Shown here piece after piece: positions 37,894 through 50,582 of a stretch of DNA of 64,000 nucleotides. Positions within the stretch are counted from its first letter, which is position 1. Each line of letters opens with the position of its first letter. The notes beneath the pieces were generated by a model that was not told where the DNA came from, searched no databases, and saw only the letters and a program-made list of their open reading frames with translations. This DNA comes from Cotesia glomerata (taxonomy: Eukaryota > Arthropoda > Insecta > Hymenoptera > Braconidae): NCBI RefSeq assembly GCF_020080835.1, contig NC_058159.1, positions 29,549,525 to 29,613,524 on the forward strand. The letters are read 5' to 3'. The translations under genes and the position numbers were made by a program.

Positions 37894-39427
37894 TTTGTAA
37901 AACGATTGGCAAAAAAAAATTTTTATAGGCCCTTTTGGAATTTGTCACGCGACTTATATTTAAATAATTCTCAAAGATCTTCATACCACGTCAGATAAAA
38001 TTCATTTACGTCTGGAGTAATTAAAGCAACAACAAAAGAAAATGATATTATTTTTATTTATCTAATCGTCGGTTTTATTTTTTCAGTTTAATTTACAGTT
38101 TAAAATCACTTGTGCATATCTAAATAACCTAGTCATATTCCGTGCCTGGAAAACGAACGAAACCTTATAACACATAACAGTGAAATAGAACTCTTGTAAA
38201 ACTCGCACGTGCCTTGACATTTTCTTTCTCTTACTTACTGCAATTGTACTTACTTATATACATTTCTTATGTATACCTATACTAGGCACTTTGTTCTTAT
38301 AATTTCTTTCTTTCTTCATTCTCCTATTTCGGTCTTGCTTTAAATGCACTCTCACTACACCATTTCTATTCAGCAAAACTATTATTTTACTTTTTATCTC
38401 TGACGATAAAACTCGCAATTAAATTGCTCAACACGAAGCACTTAGACGCATTTTTTTAATAATAAAACAATTTATAAATCACTTCAATAATTCTCTGCAT
38501 TGATAATAACAGTCCAAGCAATTGTTAATATTTATTTTTTATTTTTTATTGAAAAAAAAATTTTTTACTATTTCTTATTTTTTATTAAAAAGTTTTTTAC
38601 GGGTTAATTCTTCGGGGAATTTTAAAAAAAGAAGGGGTGTAACGCATAAATACAATAGAAATGACAATTTGTTTGGGTATTGAATTTCCGAGTGATGTAT
38701 GGATAATTTGACAGCTGCTCTCAGAGTAATTGGTAAGTAATGGACACTTGGAACCCTAGCTCTTAACCCTACAGCCATCAGCTAACAAACCCTACTTCTG
38801 TTTATATCTGGTTTATATCTAACCCGTAAAAGTAAATTCCAAAAATGACTTTGTTCTTATTTATTTATACTGAGAGAAAGAAAAATATTTTTTAGCCAAG
38901 AATTTCTTTGCTCAAGAATTTATTTTTATTTAATAAATTATTTTTACCAGTTTGAACAACTCTTAAAAATATTTTATTTCCTCTTTATAAATTAATATAA
39001 TTAAGCCATGCAAATGATTATCACAACTCTGAAGAATGTAAATTAATATGCACGAACTAATTAAATTAATAGCAACTAGAAGCTCCTAACTAGTTCAATT
39101 TTGTTAAATGAAGTATGACTAATTAACCGATTGGAATACCTACTGGTCCATTAAAAAAACTCCGACGGCACTTGGACGGCTCTCCATTTCTATTTCTACT
39201 GAAAACTGAAATAATCGATTGGGAAATTCGGTCCATTCTGAAACACAAAAAGGCACTGATTTAATTAACAAATTAAAATATACTTTAATTAAATTCCCAA
39301 AGTTTAATCCAATAAACGGATAATAATTTACTGTAATTAAATTCAATCTGACCTACATTATCTTCTTTTTAATTGAACACTAAAATATCAATTGATAGAA
39401 TTTTTTTATATGAAAATTATTATTTTA
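37894..39427. other. Intergenic with a MITE fragment
   Basis: Mostly AT-rich. At about 38869-38955 ACTGAGAGAAAGAAAAATAT followed by CAAGAATTT words looks like a solo end of a foldback MITE. Confidence 0.4.
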
Positions 39428-40169
39428 CACTGATAGAAGGATTTATTGACTATTAATAATTTCATTTATTTGAAGACAATTATATAGTTCTTTCTCAATT
39501 CGTGGATTCTTTAACCGAACTACCGGATCCACGGTAAAAGAACTATTTAATTTATTAAATTTTAATAAATATTTTTCAACATTCAATAAATATTCATTTG
39601 GGAGAAAGTACATTTATTAATAGTTAATAAGTATTTATTAATAGTTAACAAATATTTATTAATAGTTAATAAATATTTTGTTGAGTGAATTTGTTTCGCT
39701 TGCAATGAAAATTGCTTCAAAACAAAAATCATCTTTATAAATTGTTTGCATTAATTATATTACATTATAATAACGTTTATTGTAAAATACCAAATTTTAT
39801 CACCGCTCATAATTATCTTTTCTATTTTTAAATAATAAAAACGTTAATTTATTTAGTGAATTTAATTATTATCATGTATTCCAGCTATAGGGTTATAAAA
39901 AGTTTCAAAAGAAAATAGCTATTTTTGCTTTTTATTTTAAATAAATATTTGTTCAGTTAACAAATATTCATTAACCATTAATGAATATTTATTAACTGTT
40001 AATAAATATTTGTTAACTGTTAACAAATATTTATTAACATTTAATAAATCGTATTCAATAAATAATTTATTAACTGTTAATAAATATTTATAAAATCTTA
40101 TGATGTTAAAAAATCATTTATTAACAGTTTATAAAGCTTATTAAATAAAAACGAATTTTTCTATCAGTG
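39428..40169. mobile_element. Foldback MITE, CACTGATAG type, with interior insert
   Basis: CACTGATAGAAGGATTTATT after TA at 39426-39427; ends TTTTTCTATCAGTG before TA at 40170-40171. TTAATAAATATTTATTAA words occur at both sides. A different 280-bp core (about 39680-39960) and a short GGATCCACGG-containing piece near 39500-39540 may be later insertions. Confidence 0.8.
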
Positions 40170-41324
40170 TACATCGTAATTTTTCTGTTATTTTTTGAAT
40201 TGAGTGAATTAATTACCTTGATTGATTTATCTCGCAGAATTCTTGCTCGTAAACCGTAAATTTGACTATTAAGGGCCAAAAATAATCGGCGATTGTTCAT
40301 CCGATGGCTCATACGGTTGTGACAAATGCAAATGGAGCCACTCGACATCCGGTTACAGGTTACCGGTTTACGCAGCGCAGCATCGTGCCTTTTAGCAAGA
40401 AACTACCTCACGTTTGTGGCCGTGATCAAGCTCTCGTTTCACGCTGATCTCACTAGTTTAACATTACTGTACAGTTACATCCATGTATACATATATATAT
40501 ATACAATATATGTACAGATAGTTACAGAAAGTACGAATGGAACAGAGAGCAGAGAGTACGAGGTCGAGTCTCTCAACCGAAACCAAAGCGCCCGGGCAAA
40601 ACGAGGAGGAGTTAGTTCGAAATCACCCGACTATCTCGTTTTGTACTAGTGGTCTCATCCATTGTCACATATGTGAACATTTATACATATATATTTGTAA
40701 ATGTATACGTGCGAAATTTCTCACGTTCAAAATAATAATGTGGCGATACTGTACTGTTTCCAGTCTGCGTTATCCGCCGTGAAATCGTGACAAATATGCC
40801 AGAGTCTATTATTTTTATTTTTTTAAAAAATGCGTTTTGTTTTTTCCTTTTTTTGCCTGCTTTATAAACTCAATCCTAAAGTACATAATGACTTGTTAAG
40901 GAACCAAGACGGACAGTGGTATAGTATGGAGCAAAAAAAAATAAAAAAAACGTTTAGAGATCTCGAGAAAGAGAAATAAACGTTGAGTTAAATGAAATGA
41001 ATGGAATATGGTAATAAGCAAAACGACACCATCATTTAAGATATACCTTAATTATTATTATAACTAAAATCTATTAATCATATCGCGGTGTAACATCTTC
41101 ATATAATGTAATTACCATAAAACCTTTTTGACAGAAGACAGACGTATGTAAAATTGCTCCTCGGACAGAAGTATAGAGGTGTAATGTGCCGCGATTTAAT
41201 GTTTTACGATATATCTTTAAATTCAATTATAAATGTCCGGAGATTTGAATCGATAAATTATAAGAGAAGATTTTTAAGTAGATTTTTTTAGAAATCTATC
41301 TATTGTAGCCGGTCTCATATCGTA
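40170..41324. other. Intergenic
   Basis: GC-richer at 40320-40790; ORFs of 107 and 81 residues overlap in two plus frames. The 81-residue one has a coding-like N-terminus (MEQRAESTRSSLSTETKAPG) but no splice donor. No gene called. Confidence 0.4.
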
Positions 41325-41913
41325 CCCGTACAAAAAAAAATTTTAGTTCATGATGAATTTCCGGACGAACTTCAGATTGTGAAACAAATATGAATTTCAT
41401 GATGAATTTCATAATGAATTTCATCGTGAATTTCAGATGAAGTTCATCGTGAATTCCAGCTGAATTTCATGATGAATTTGAAACAAATCGTATATGAAAC
41501 TTAATTTTTTTAATGAGTATCATATACAATTTGTCTTCAATTCATCATGAAATTCAGCTGGAATTCACCCTGTAATTCATGATGAATTTCGAAATATTAT
41601 TTTGCATATTGTGTTCTTTTACTCCAAAAAATTAATCCAAATAGGAGTTATAGAATCGTAAATGTTGTCAGTATAAATAAAACTAAAAATTCCAATATAA
41701 TTGACTGCAAATATTTTTTTACAGATTAAAAAAATTAAGTTTCATATACGATTTGTTTTAAATTCATCATGAAATTCAGCTGGAATTCACGATGAAATTC
41801 ATCATGAACTTCATCTGAAATTCACGATGAAATTCATTATGAAATTCATTTTTGTTTCACAATCTGAAGTTCATCCGGAAATTCATCATGAACCAAAATT
41901 TTTTTTGTACGGG
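41325..41913. mobile_element. Long foldback element with GATGAATTTCA arrays
   Basis: 589 bp. Ends CCCGTACAAAAAAAATTTT in inverted orientation, flanked by TA at 41323-41324 and 41914-41915. Arms of about 185 bp pair nearly completely and consist of short words such as GAATTTCATGATGAATTTC. A third short array lies in the loop near 41540-41590. No ORF. Confidence 0.88.
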
Positions 41914-43814
41914 TAATTTTTAGAAAATTTTGTCATAATATGTTTTATTTCATCGAGTAATGTCGAAAAATGGCATTGGCTCAAAAGCGCGATGTCAGCA
42001 GGATTGCGCCCACAGTTCTCAACCGATCGTCATGAAATTTTGTGAGCTTATTCTGTGGATCAATACCAAGAACAAGTTCGAAGATGAGCAAAATCGGCCG
42101 GTTAGGTTACGAGTTGTGGGTGTTTAAAAACTTTTTTCATTTTCAAAAAATTTTGAATTTCGTAGATTTTATGAAAATAATTTTCCAGGTGTAAAAGATA
42201 GATGAAATCTATCAAATTTATCTTAAACTTCATTTAATAACCTTCATTATGAACTATCATTTGTCTATTAGTTTTAATGATTTTTTTAATTAATTTCGTG
42301 ATTTTGAAAATTTTAAAAAATTTTTCAATGAACGTATTTCGGCCCTTTTTCTTCAAATAATTTTTAGGCCGTAAAAGATAGCTTAAATCTATCAAATTTA
42401 TGTTCAAATTTACATAATTATCTTCAATTTGAGTTATTATTCGTCACCTTTTGATACATTTTTCAATTTATTTCATAGTTGGGAAAATTAAAAGAAATCT
42501 AGACTATATAAATTTTTAGCTTTTATCATGTTACAATTTAACTTTCATCTGTTACAATTCCTATTTTTTAGGTAGATCTCTTTGAATATCTATTTGTTGT
42601 AGTCGGTCTCATATCGTTATTTGCAAAATTATAATAAAAAATACATTTTAGGACATTATTGCCTTTTAATAACGTGTTTTTTTTTTTAATATTCAAACGA
42701 GAAATCTACCTATCCATGTCGGGTATGGCCGAATAGTGATTTTTTTTTAGTTAATATAAGTTCGGTTTGATTTTTATTTAATTTGGGTGAATGTCGATTT
42801 TAATGTTAATGAATAAATAGTGAGATAGTAGATAGTGGGCTTTTTAATTTAAAAATTCGGTAAATAAATGTTCGGTAGATTTAATGATTAAATTATTGCC
42901 GGATGCGTGGGTATACGGCTATTATAGACTATTAATTCTGGATACGCGTCACATAAATATACGGAGTTACACGGCTCAAAAATACGTGAAAATTTATTTC
43001 AGAGTTCATTTACACTTTGGATGCGGACGTAGTAGTTTTTTTTTGAATTAAGACATTGCTGATTTATTTTAATCGAGCCGATTTAAGTTTAATTTTCGCT
43101 TCTATGCTGTAAATTATTTTGCTACGACATATTTTCGTTTAACGGTTTTAGTTTTGTTTTGTGGTTTGGTTTTATGTTTTCAGATGACAATTTAGAGTGG
43201 AGAAATTTTTAACTATTCGACAGTCGTGGTGAGAAATAAATGTGAAAGGTGTTTCTTTTTTTTTTTTTTTTTTTTGGAGGATTAACTTGTCCCTGTTGTA
43301 TGGATTTGGAAAATAGTTGGATTCTTGGGAGCATTCCAATTGGAAATAGATAAATTTTTCTGAGGTTTTAGATCATTAGGGTCATGTATTTTGGTCGCTG
43401 CAGGTTTCTGGTTTTTTCTAGTTAAATTATAACCTATGTTAAGTATTTTGTCGATGTTTGGATAAGAAGAGGTTTAATTTGTTACGAAAATGATAAATTA
43501 AGTTAACAGAGAAAAAGTGAAAGTTTTCTGGGACTTGTAACTTTCCAATTTTATAAAATTTAGTTTAGAAGATTGAAATGTTTTAGACGTGTCAAGTAAA
43601 TAATATAAATGATTGAAAAAAAAAAATTTTTCCAAATTTCTGATAGCCAATTTTTAAACGGAGATTTTTTTTTTTCATCAAAAACATAAATAAATTAAGA
43701 CACTGAAAAAAATTAATTAAAAAAAAAAATCTAAAATCAAGAAAATAATTATTAAAAAAATTTTTTTTTTAATTATTAAAATATTAAAAAAAAATTTAGA
43801 TGTTTGTTAAACAT
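41914..43814. other. Intergenic with 180-bp tandem duplication
   Basis: GTAAAAGATAG at 42191 and 42371 marks two tandem 180-bp units (about 42131-42490). A direct repeat GTAGYCGGTCTCATATCGT occurs at about 41305 and 42599, so the foldback element above may have landed in a larger unknown repeat. A T run is at 43257-43276. Confidence 0.5.
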
Positions 43815-44215
43815 TTATGATGGTAAGTATTTAGACTGCATTCGAAAATGCTCGATCACTAGATACATAATTAAGAAATGACTTTGTATCTTGAGAACTA
43901 TTGACATTTTTAAAGATATAAGCTCATATCGATGTTACATCCATCGAGACCTTTCATTTGAGTACCCACATCAATTTTTCATATATTTATATATATTATA
44001 TATATGTATATATGAAAAATATATCAAAATGCATGTGGGTACTCAAATGAAAGCTCTTGATGAGCGAAATATCGGAATGAGCTTATATATTTAAAAACGT
44101 CAATATTTAAGAAAATACAGTCAATTTAACAAAAGTCATTATTTAATAAAGCAAAATTTCATTCATTTATAGTTCACAACTCACGGCAGTCAAATAGTAA
44201 CCGCAAGGTTGCTAG
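43815..44215 (+). mobile_element. Helitron family A, copy 7 (5'-truncated)
   Basis: Homology starts inside the element near 43815. One palindromic unit, a hairpin with mutated arms, and CTAG at 44212-44215 before T. Confidence 0.8.
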
Positions 44216-45316
44216 TAGGTAAAAAAAGAATTTAAATGCTGATAGAAAAATTTGTTAAAATTCCCTAAAAAAAATCAAATTTTTAAAATACATTTTTTTA
44301 ATAATTGTAAAAATTTTACTCTATTAAAAAAATAATTACATGAATAATTTAAAAGAAAATTTTTAAAACTTAAAAAAAAAAAGATCAAAAACATAATAAA
44401 TAAACTTATTAATTTGGCAAAGAGTATATCACAATAATGAGGGTATTAAAATATGGATACGTGATAATTTATTATCAGACTTGAGAGATATCCCTTGAGC
44501 GTGTCCGGGTGACTCGACGCGGGTTTCCAATTTGGGAAATGAGGGTTAGAGGCGTGAGCTGGCTCCCATCCTATCCGGAGTAGAGAAGGAGAGGAGTACA
44601 GTACAATACACACCGATATGCGATATGCGAGTAGAGTACGAGTATGCGAGTACAGTAGAGACACTGGAGGGTGACAAGACCCAGCCAAGTTGCGGTCTCG
44701 ATAGACCGCGTACCCTACCCGCGTACGTGAGAAACAACCCGTCACTTGATTCATGTTCAGCTGGGACTACCCTCCGATAGTTATCTCTATCACTCTCACC
44801 CTCCTTTTATTCCCTCCCCACTCGCTCGCTCTCTCTCCCGGTTTTCAGAAGCACTCCATCATGTCTACCACACACACACAGCACACATCCACCAGCAAGA
44901 CACACGTATGCTGCAATGGGATCGAAGAACGCATTTCAAGAGACACGGCAACCGCACTTATGCATTTCCGTGGCACTCAAGAGTGATGCGCCGTTTCCGC
45001 ATTTCTTCATCCCGTATTCCGTCTCAACGACCCCCGCTCTCGCTCCCAAACTCCAAACTTATCTTACGCTCTTTATACCCATGCGACGAAAAGTAATCCT
45101 TTATATTCTTCTCTTTATTTTTATTTACTTACATTTGTTTCCTGTGTATCCATTGTATCAAAGTTTCACGACATATTCTTATATTATTGTATGTTTTTTA
45201 AATGAAACACCTTTATTAATATGACGTCTTTTTGAGTTATTTCGTTTTTTATTTGCAGTGTTGTGAATCCTTTTCAGATTTAACTAATTTTTTACTCTTT
45301 TATAAATTACATTAAA
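44216..45316. other. Intergenic with GC-richer island
   Basis: At 44446-45224 ORFs overlap in several frames on both strands, with CACA/TCTC simple sequence. No exon recognised. The first 40 bp (44216-44256) recur inverted inside Helitron copy 8. Confidence 0.45.
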
Positions 45317-45570
45317 CTAGCAACCATGCAGTCACTATGTGACTACCGTGACTTGTGAACGATAAATAAATAAAATTTTGCTTTATTAAACAATTACTTT
45401 TGTTAAATTGCACTGTCTTTTTTTAACTACCAACTTTTTTAAAAATATAAACACATCCCGATATGACACTCATCAATTGATGAATTTTTCTATCATCATT
45501 TAAATTCTTTTTTTACCTACTAGCAACCTTGCAAAATTGATATGTGAACATGAATTTTGATATATTTTTC

Positions 45571-45631
<61 letters not shown>

Positions 45632-46225
45632 TATAATATATATAAATATATGAAAAATTGATGTGGGTACTCAAATGAAAGCTCTTAATGAGTGTAACAT
45701 CGGGATGAGCTTATTTATTTAAAAACGTCAATAGTTAAGAAAGTACAGTGCAATTTAACATAATTAAGAAACGACATTGTTTCTTGTGAAATATTGACAT
45801 TTTCAAAGATATAAGCTCATCCTGATGTTACACTCATCAAGAGCTTTCATTGGAGTACCTACATGCATTTTGATATATTTTTCATATATAAAAATATATA
45901 ATATATATAAATATATGAAAAAATTGATGTGGGTACTCAAATGAAAGGTCTCGGTGAGTGTAACATCGAGATGAGCTTATATCTTTAAAAATGTCAATAG
46001 TTCTCAAGATACAATGTCTTTTCTTAATTATGTATCTAGATATAGAGAATTTTCGAATGCAGCCTAAATACATATCATAATAAATTGGCTATCAGTGAAA
46101 ATGATATAAAACTTCGGAAAGGCACAAATTCAAGTCAAGACCTTTGCAGTGAAACTAAATTTCACGTAAAAAAACGATTTTATCATATGACTATCCTGGA
46201 AACAAAATTCTCTTAATAATATAGA
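45317..46225 (-). mobile_element. Helitron family A, copy 8 (chimeric)
   Basis: CTAG (complement) at 45317-45320 after A; TCTATATTATTAAGAGAATT-type end at 46225 before T. It contains an internal second 3' terminus with about 35 bp of foreign flank at 45484-45534, matching the end and flank of copy 7. A TA microsatellite lies at 45571-45637. Confidence 0.88.
45571..45637. repeat. (TA)n microsatellite at the Helitron palindrome centre
   Basis: About 44 bp pure AT repeat plus imperfect flanks at the palindrome centre of copy 8. Confidence 0.9.
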
Positions 46226-47317
46226 TGAATAAGTTTTTTGACTAAAAGTGTCAAAAAAATTTTAACAAATCAATTAATTATTTCCTCAAAATGTTTTTTT
46301 TTCTCTAACTAATTTTTTTTACTTAAAAAAAATTCTTAATTCATAAAATGATTCAATTAATTCATTAGTATTTCAAAAGACCAATAAATTACATGTATTG
46401 TCTTCTAAAAGCTCACACGCTTAAAACCTGGACTCTAATCAGCAGATCTTGAACAAACGGTAATCAATAATCCCCAATTACCCTTAATTCTCTTAACAAA
46501 AAAAACCTCGCAATAGTCTCGTAATTATTACTGAATGAAGTAAAACGAGTAGTACCATTCCAATTGTTTTAATCTCAATAAAGGTTAACTAACAATAGTA
46601 ATAAAAAGGCACTCGGTGGAGAATAGAAACAAAAGCTCATCTCTTGTGCTCTTGTAGCCTCTTGTCCTTCGTCTTCTCATCGGCTTTTCACCTTTCCCCG
46701 GTCTGTACTTACTGGAGGCTGGTTGGTGACCTTAACCACGGCAGATATATACCCAGTACCCAGTACCACACGTGTGCTTCACGTTTTAACGGGCTCTTGT
46801 AATGGCCCATTGAATTCCAGACTTGAGTATTAGTATATACGATGCCAGAGTCGGTGGTATGCCCTACGTACATAGTAAACCACTGCAGAGTAGAATAGAA
46901 ATAGCAGACGATGACGACGACCATGTCCCAGCCTTTTGCTCTCCATACTCCGTATAATACATCGAGCACCCAACAGCCCCTTCGACCCCTACGCCTTGCC
47001 CCGGCGTGCCGATGATGGCAACTCTCGTTGACTCAGCAATACCATTCTCTCTCTTATCAAACTGACAGCCGCAACCAGCTCAATGCACATCTATATCTCA
47101 TGCTCATGACTCATGAACCAACAGAAGACTCTAATCGAGATTCCCTCCACAATAGTACCATTACCATTACCTTCACACTGTAATTATAAAACGGTTCTTT
47201 TCTCTCAGAGCTTTCATTCCAAGAGAGAATACGCCGGGCTTAATAGAACTCCACTCGATTGATTTATTCAATTACAGTTTGAATTCGAGGGTTTGCTTTT
47301 CTATTTTTTATGTTATA
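46226..47317. other. Intergenic with GC-richer part
   Basis: 46620-47200 is of balanced composition. The minus ORF at 46709-46969 has no recognisable domain or splice context. Confidence 0.4.
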
Positions 47318-48222
47318 AGGTAAAAGCCCCAATTATTGACGCTATAAGAGACAAAGTTATGATTTGATTTTTTTTAAGCAATCAAATATAAATATCGTTG
47401 AATTTTGTTTGTGGTAATGTCTTAAGTAATGTTTTAACTAATCAATTTCTTTTTTTAAAATGATAATCAGTGATATTTACTAATTAATTTTAAATAATTA
47501 AATAGATGATCTGGATGCACCAATTATTGACGGGTTAAAAAACTGATTGATCTAATTATTGACGCCCCTTCTGCGCATGCGTCGAATCATTTGGTAATAT
47601 TCTTATTTATCAAAACTTGATATAAAGTAATCAATATTATTATTATGTTTTAATTAATAATAATTGCTTAAAACTTATTTAACACCAAAATACACCGAAT
47701 TATTTGACAGTTAAAAGCCTTGTATATAATCGTGTAACGTATTTTATACTTAAAAAAAAGGCGTCATAGCGCTGTCGACTGGCTGTCAATTTGGGATTCA
47801 CTATAAAAATTATGAACTAGTTATTAACTCCCATTATTTAAATATTATAAAGCATTCAATTAATTTCGATTATTTAATTTTATAAATATTTCATATATTG
47901 TTAATTAAAAAAAAATAGATCATATAATTACATGAAAAAATTAATTTAAACTCGGCAGTTAAAAAAAATGCCTTTCTAACCAAAGTTGTTAAGAAAATAG
48001 ACGCTCGTAAGCTGATTTGATGAATTGGTGCTAACTTTATTTTTTTTTAATAATTAATATTTAATATTTTGAACTGAAAGTGATTTTTTAAAATTTTTTA
48101 ATTAATTAGAATTTAATAAAAATTTGTTTGATCGTTATTCTTATTACAGATAATTTAATATATTTGAAAATAATTTAGGGTGTCAATATTTAGACCCCCG
48201 TCAATAATTGGGGCTTTTACCT
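47318..48222 (-). mobile_element. TA-flanked transposon, family G, copy 2 (inverted)
   Basis: 905 bp, AGGTAAAAGCCCCAATTATT inverted ends, TA at 47316-47317 and 48223-48224. Collinear with copies 1 and 3 read on the other strand. Confidence 0.87.
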
Positions 48223-48635
48223 TATTCTGCTGAGATTTAAAATTTAATTTATAAAAAAGTATCTACACTTTCTATCGCTATTTATGTTTATATTTATACA
48301 TTATAAAAGTAAGTAGTGGCTAGACATAACTATATAATTCAGGGACTAAAATTGTGCAATTACATAATAAATAACAAGTCAATACTCTTGAATAATTTAG
48401 TATATAACACATACACATTCATGCTCATATAAATAGATATTGCACAATATTCTATACACTCTACTCCTATGTTCTGTGTTCTATAGCACAATCGACGTCG
48501 TGCTTTGTGAATAGTTAATATGCATTGTCATAATTGCTTCAATACAGCCAGTAGATTTACTATCGTACAAGGTATTTACAAACAAACACGTGTAACAGAA
48601 ATAGATAACTATTTTTAAAAAAAATATTATTCATT
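48223..48635. other. AT-rich intergenic
   Basis: Nothing recognised. Confidence 0.5.
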
Positions 48636-49480
48636 GGCGAGGAATAAAATTTACGGAAGTGGATATAAATAATTTTGGGTTAAATTGTGAAAAATAATTG
48701 TCCAATAAATAGAATTGTTTTAAAAAGTAGAAGAATTGTCCTGTAAAAAATTTGTCAGAAATATTTTTAAAATGAATTAGAATATTTTTTTAATTTAACA
48801 TTAATTTTGGTAATTATTTACAAGAGGGGTCAAACGTATTTTTGGCCATATCTAGGTAAAAAATTATGACACTGAAGTTAGCAGACGTCTAAAAATTTTT
48901 GATTTTTTTTTATTAATTTAATTACAACTAAAAAATATTTCTAAAAAATTGCACTTATAGTTTTTCAAGTTTTTTACATGTGAAATTTTTTTTTTAATTG
49001 TTTAATTGAAATTTTTTCAATAAAAAATTTTGAAATGTCGGCTAACTTCATTTCCATAAAAAATTAACATTTTTTACTTTTTATTTTGATTTTGCTTGTT
49101 TTTACAACGGATTTATAATAACAAATGTTGTAAAAGGAAGAAATGAAGATTTCGATAGTTTTTTTTGCCTTTAAAAGTTGGAAAAAAATTTTGGCTTTTA
49201 TGTTTTTGGATCAAATTTCTATTTTATCTTTTTTTAATATATTTTTTTTTTTTTGAAAAATACATAAAAAACGATCAAATAAAAAAAAAATAATTCAATA
49301 TCACAATTTTCTAAAAAATTAATCATTTGTTTAAATTGTAATCAACTTTTTTTTTTTAAATGTTCATTTTTTAAGTATTTTTCAAAAAAAAATATATCAA
49401 TAAATTAAATAAAAATTTTGTTAAAAAAAAATGAAAATGAAAATGATTGACCCCACTTGTAAATATTTACCTAAATTTTT
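48636..49480 (+). repeat. Dispersed duplicated block, copy 2
   Basis: Collinear with 2551-3200 but longer because of a nested 190-bp element. GGTAATTATTTACAAGAGGG at about 48812 and its near complement at about 49451-49471 form inverted ends. Confidence 0.65.
48866..49057. mobile_element. Small MITE nested in duplicated block copy 2
   Basis: Absent from copy 1. Inverted ends: TGAAGTTAGCAGACGTCTAA at the left and, read inward, TGAAGTTAGCCGACATTTCA at the right. Precise edges and target duplication are not certain. Confidence 0.6.
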
Positions 49481-50582
49481 TTCACGTAATAATTTCAGTA
49501 ATAAAACGATAAAAATAAATTAAAATAAACTTGAATCAAAAACAGCTTCAATATTGATTAGAAAACGGTTCTAATTACTATTTACTATTTATTGAGGTCT
49601 AATTAAACGACCGCATAATTGGTATGAAATACAAAATAGGTTGCACTGCAATTAACTTTCGGACGAGCTGAGACCTAATTGATGCCGGCTATCAGTAGGT
49701 ATTTTGATTTTGTATAGACTGGGAACGAGTGGTGGCAAGAGTGAGGGGGTGTAACAGCCAGTTTGGTGAGAATGGACTCCGCTGTATACGTTATATATGT
49801 TATATCCACACACGAGAGGACAGACAATAAGTGCAAGAGGGAATGAGAAAGGGTACATAGCAGTGAAGCTGGAGAATGAAGCATGGTCACTGTCGTGGTT
49901 TTCATAGGAACTGAAATAGAATGCGGACACACTAAATGTGAGCCTACTGTACTTTGTATGTGTACTATGTTCCATACTGAATTCAATTCAATGTTAGCGG
50001 ATGACAATCACTGTAAATGACAGCTCAAATCCTTCCGTTTATCCTCTCGCTCTGCAGCTCCGCAGCCCGATTTGTCTGTTAACATACAGAGAAATTGGTG
50101 ACAAGAACTCTGGGTGTGTTGTGTGTAATCGTACACATTGTAAGTGGTATACGAATCCGCACGTGTGTGATTATGTCGTTGCTCTATGCTATATATTATA
50201 CCCTTCTGATACTCCCAATCCAAATCCCAATCCCATTCCCGATTACTTTCCCAGTCCCAGTTTCACTGCTTTTTGATATCATCATCACTGTAGTCAACTA
50301 TATAGGGACTATTACACTGCCAGGACAACACGCGCCAGTCAAAAACACACATTTATCAGTTACTATTGTTCTTGTTATTTGTTTTTTGTTCTATGCTTTC
50401 AAATTTAAATAATCACCTATGGAAAATTTTATTATACGGCTTGATATGTTGGTATTAAAAATTTTTTGGTTTTATATGATTTGATATAGTCATATCGACG
50501 GTCTAATTAACAATTGGTCTAACTTCTTATTTTTTAGAGTGATTTTTTTAACATTTTGATGTGGCAATAGTCTAATCTATCT
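49481..50582. other. Intergenic
   Basis: 49640-50300 is GC-richer, with overlapping ORFs of 60-110 residues on both strands and no recognisable product. A diverged ATATG-rich fragment of the core-repeat family may lie at 50420-50510. Confidence 0.4.

Noticed and set aside
40537..40782. 81-residue ORF starting MEQRAESTRS
   Set aside because: Overlaps another frame of similar length, has no splice sites, and its C-terminal half is simple TATA-derived sequence.
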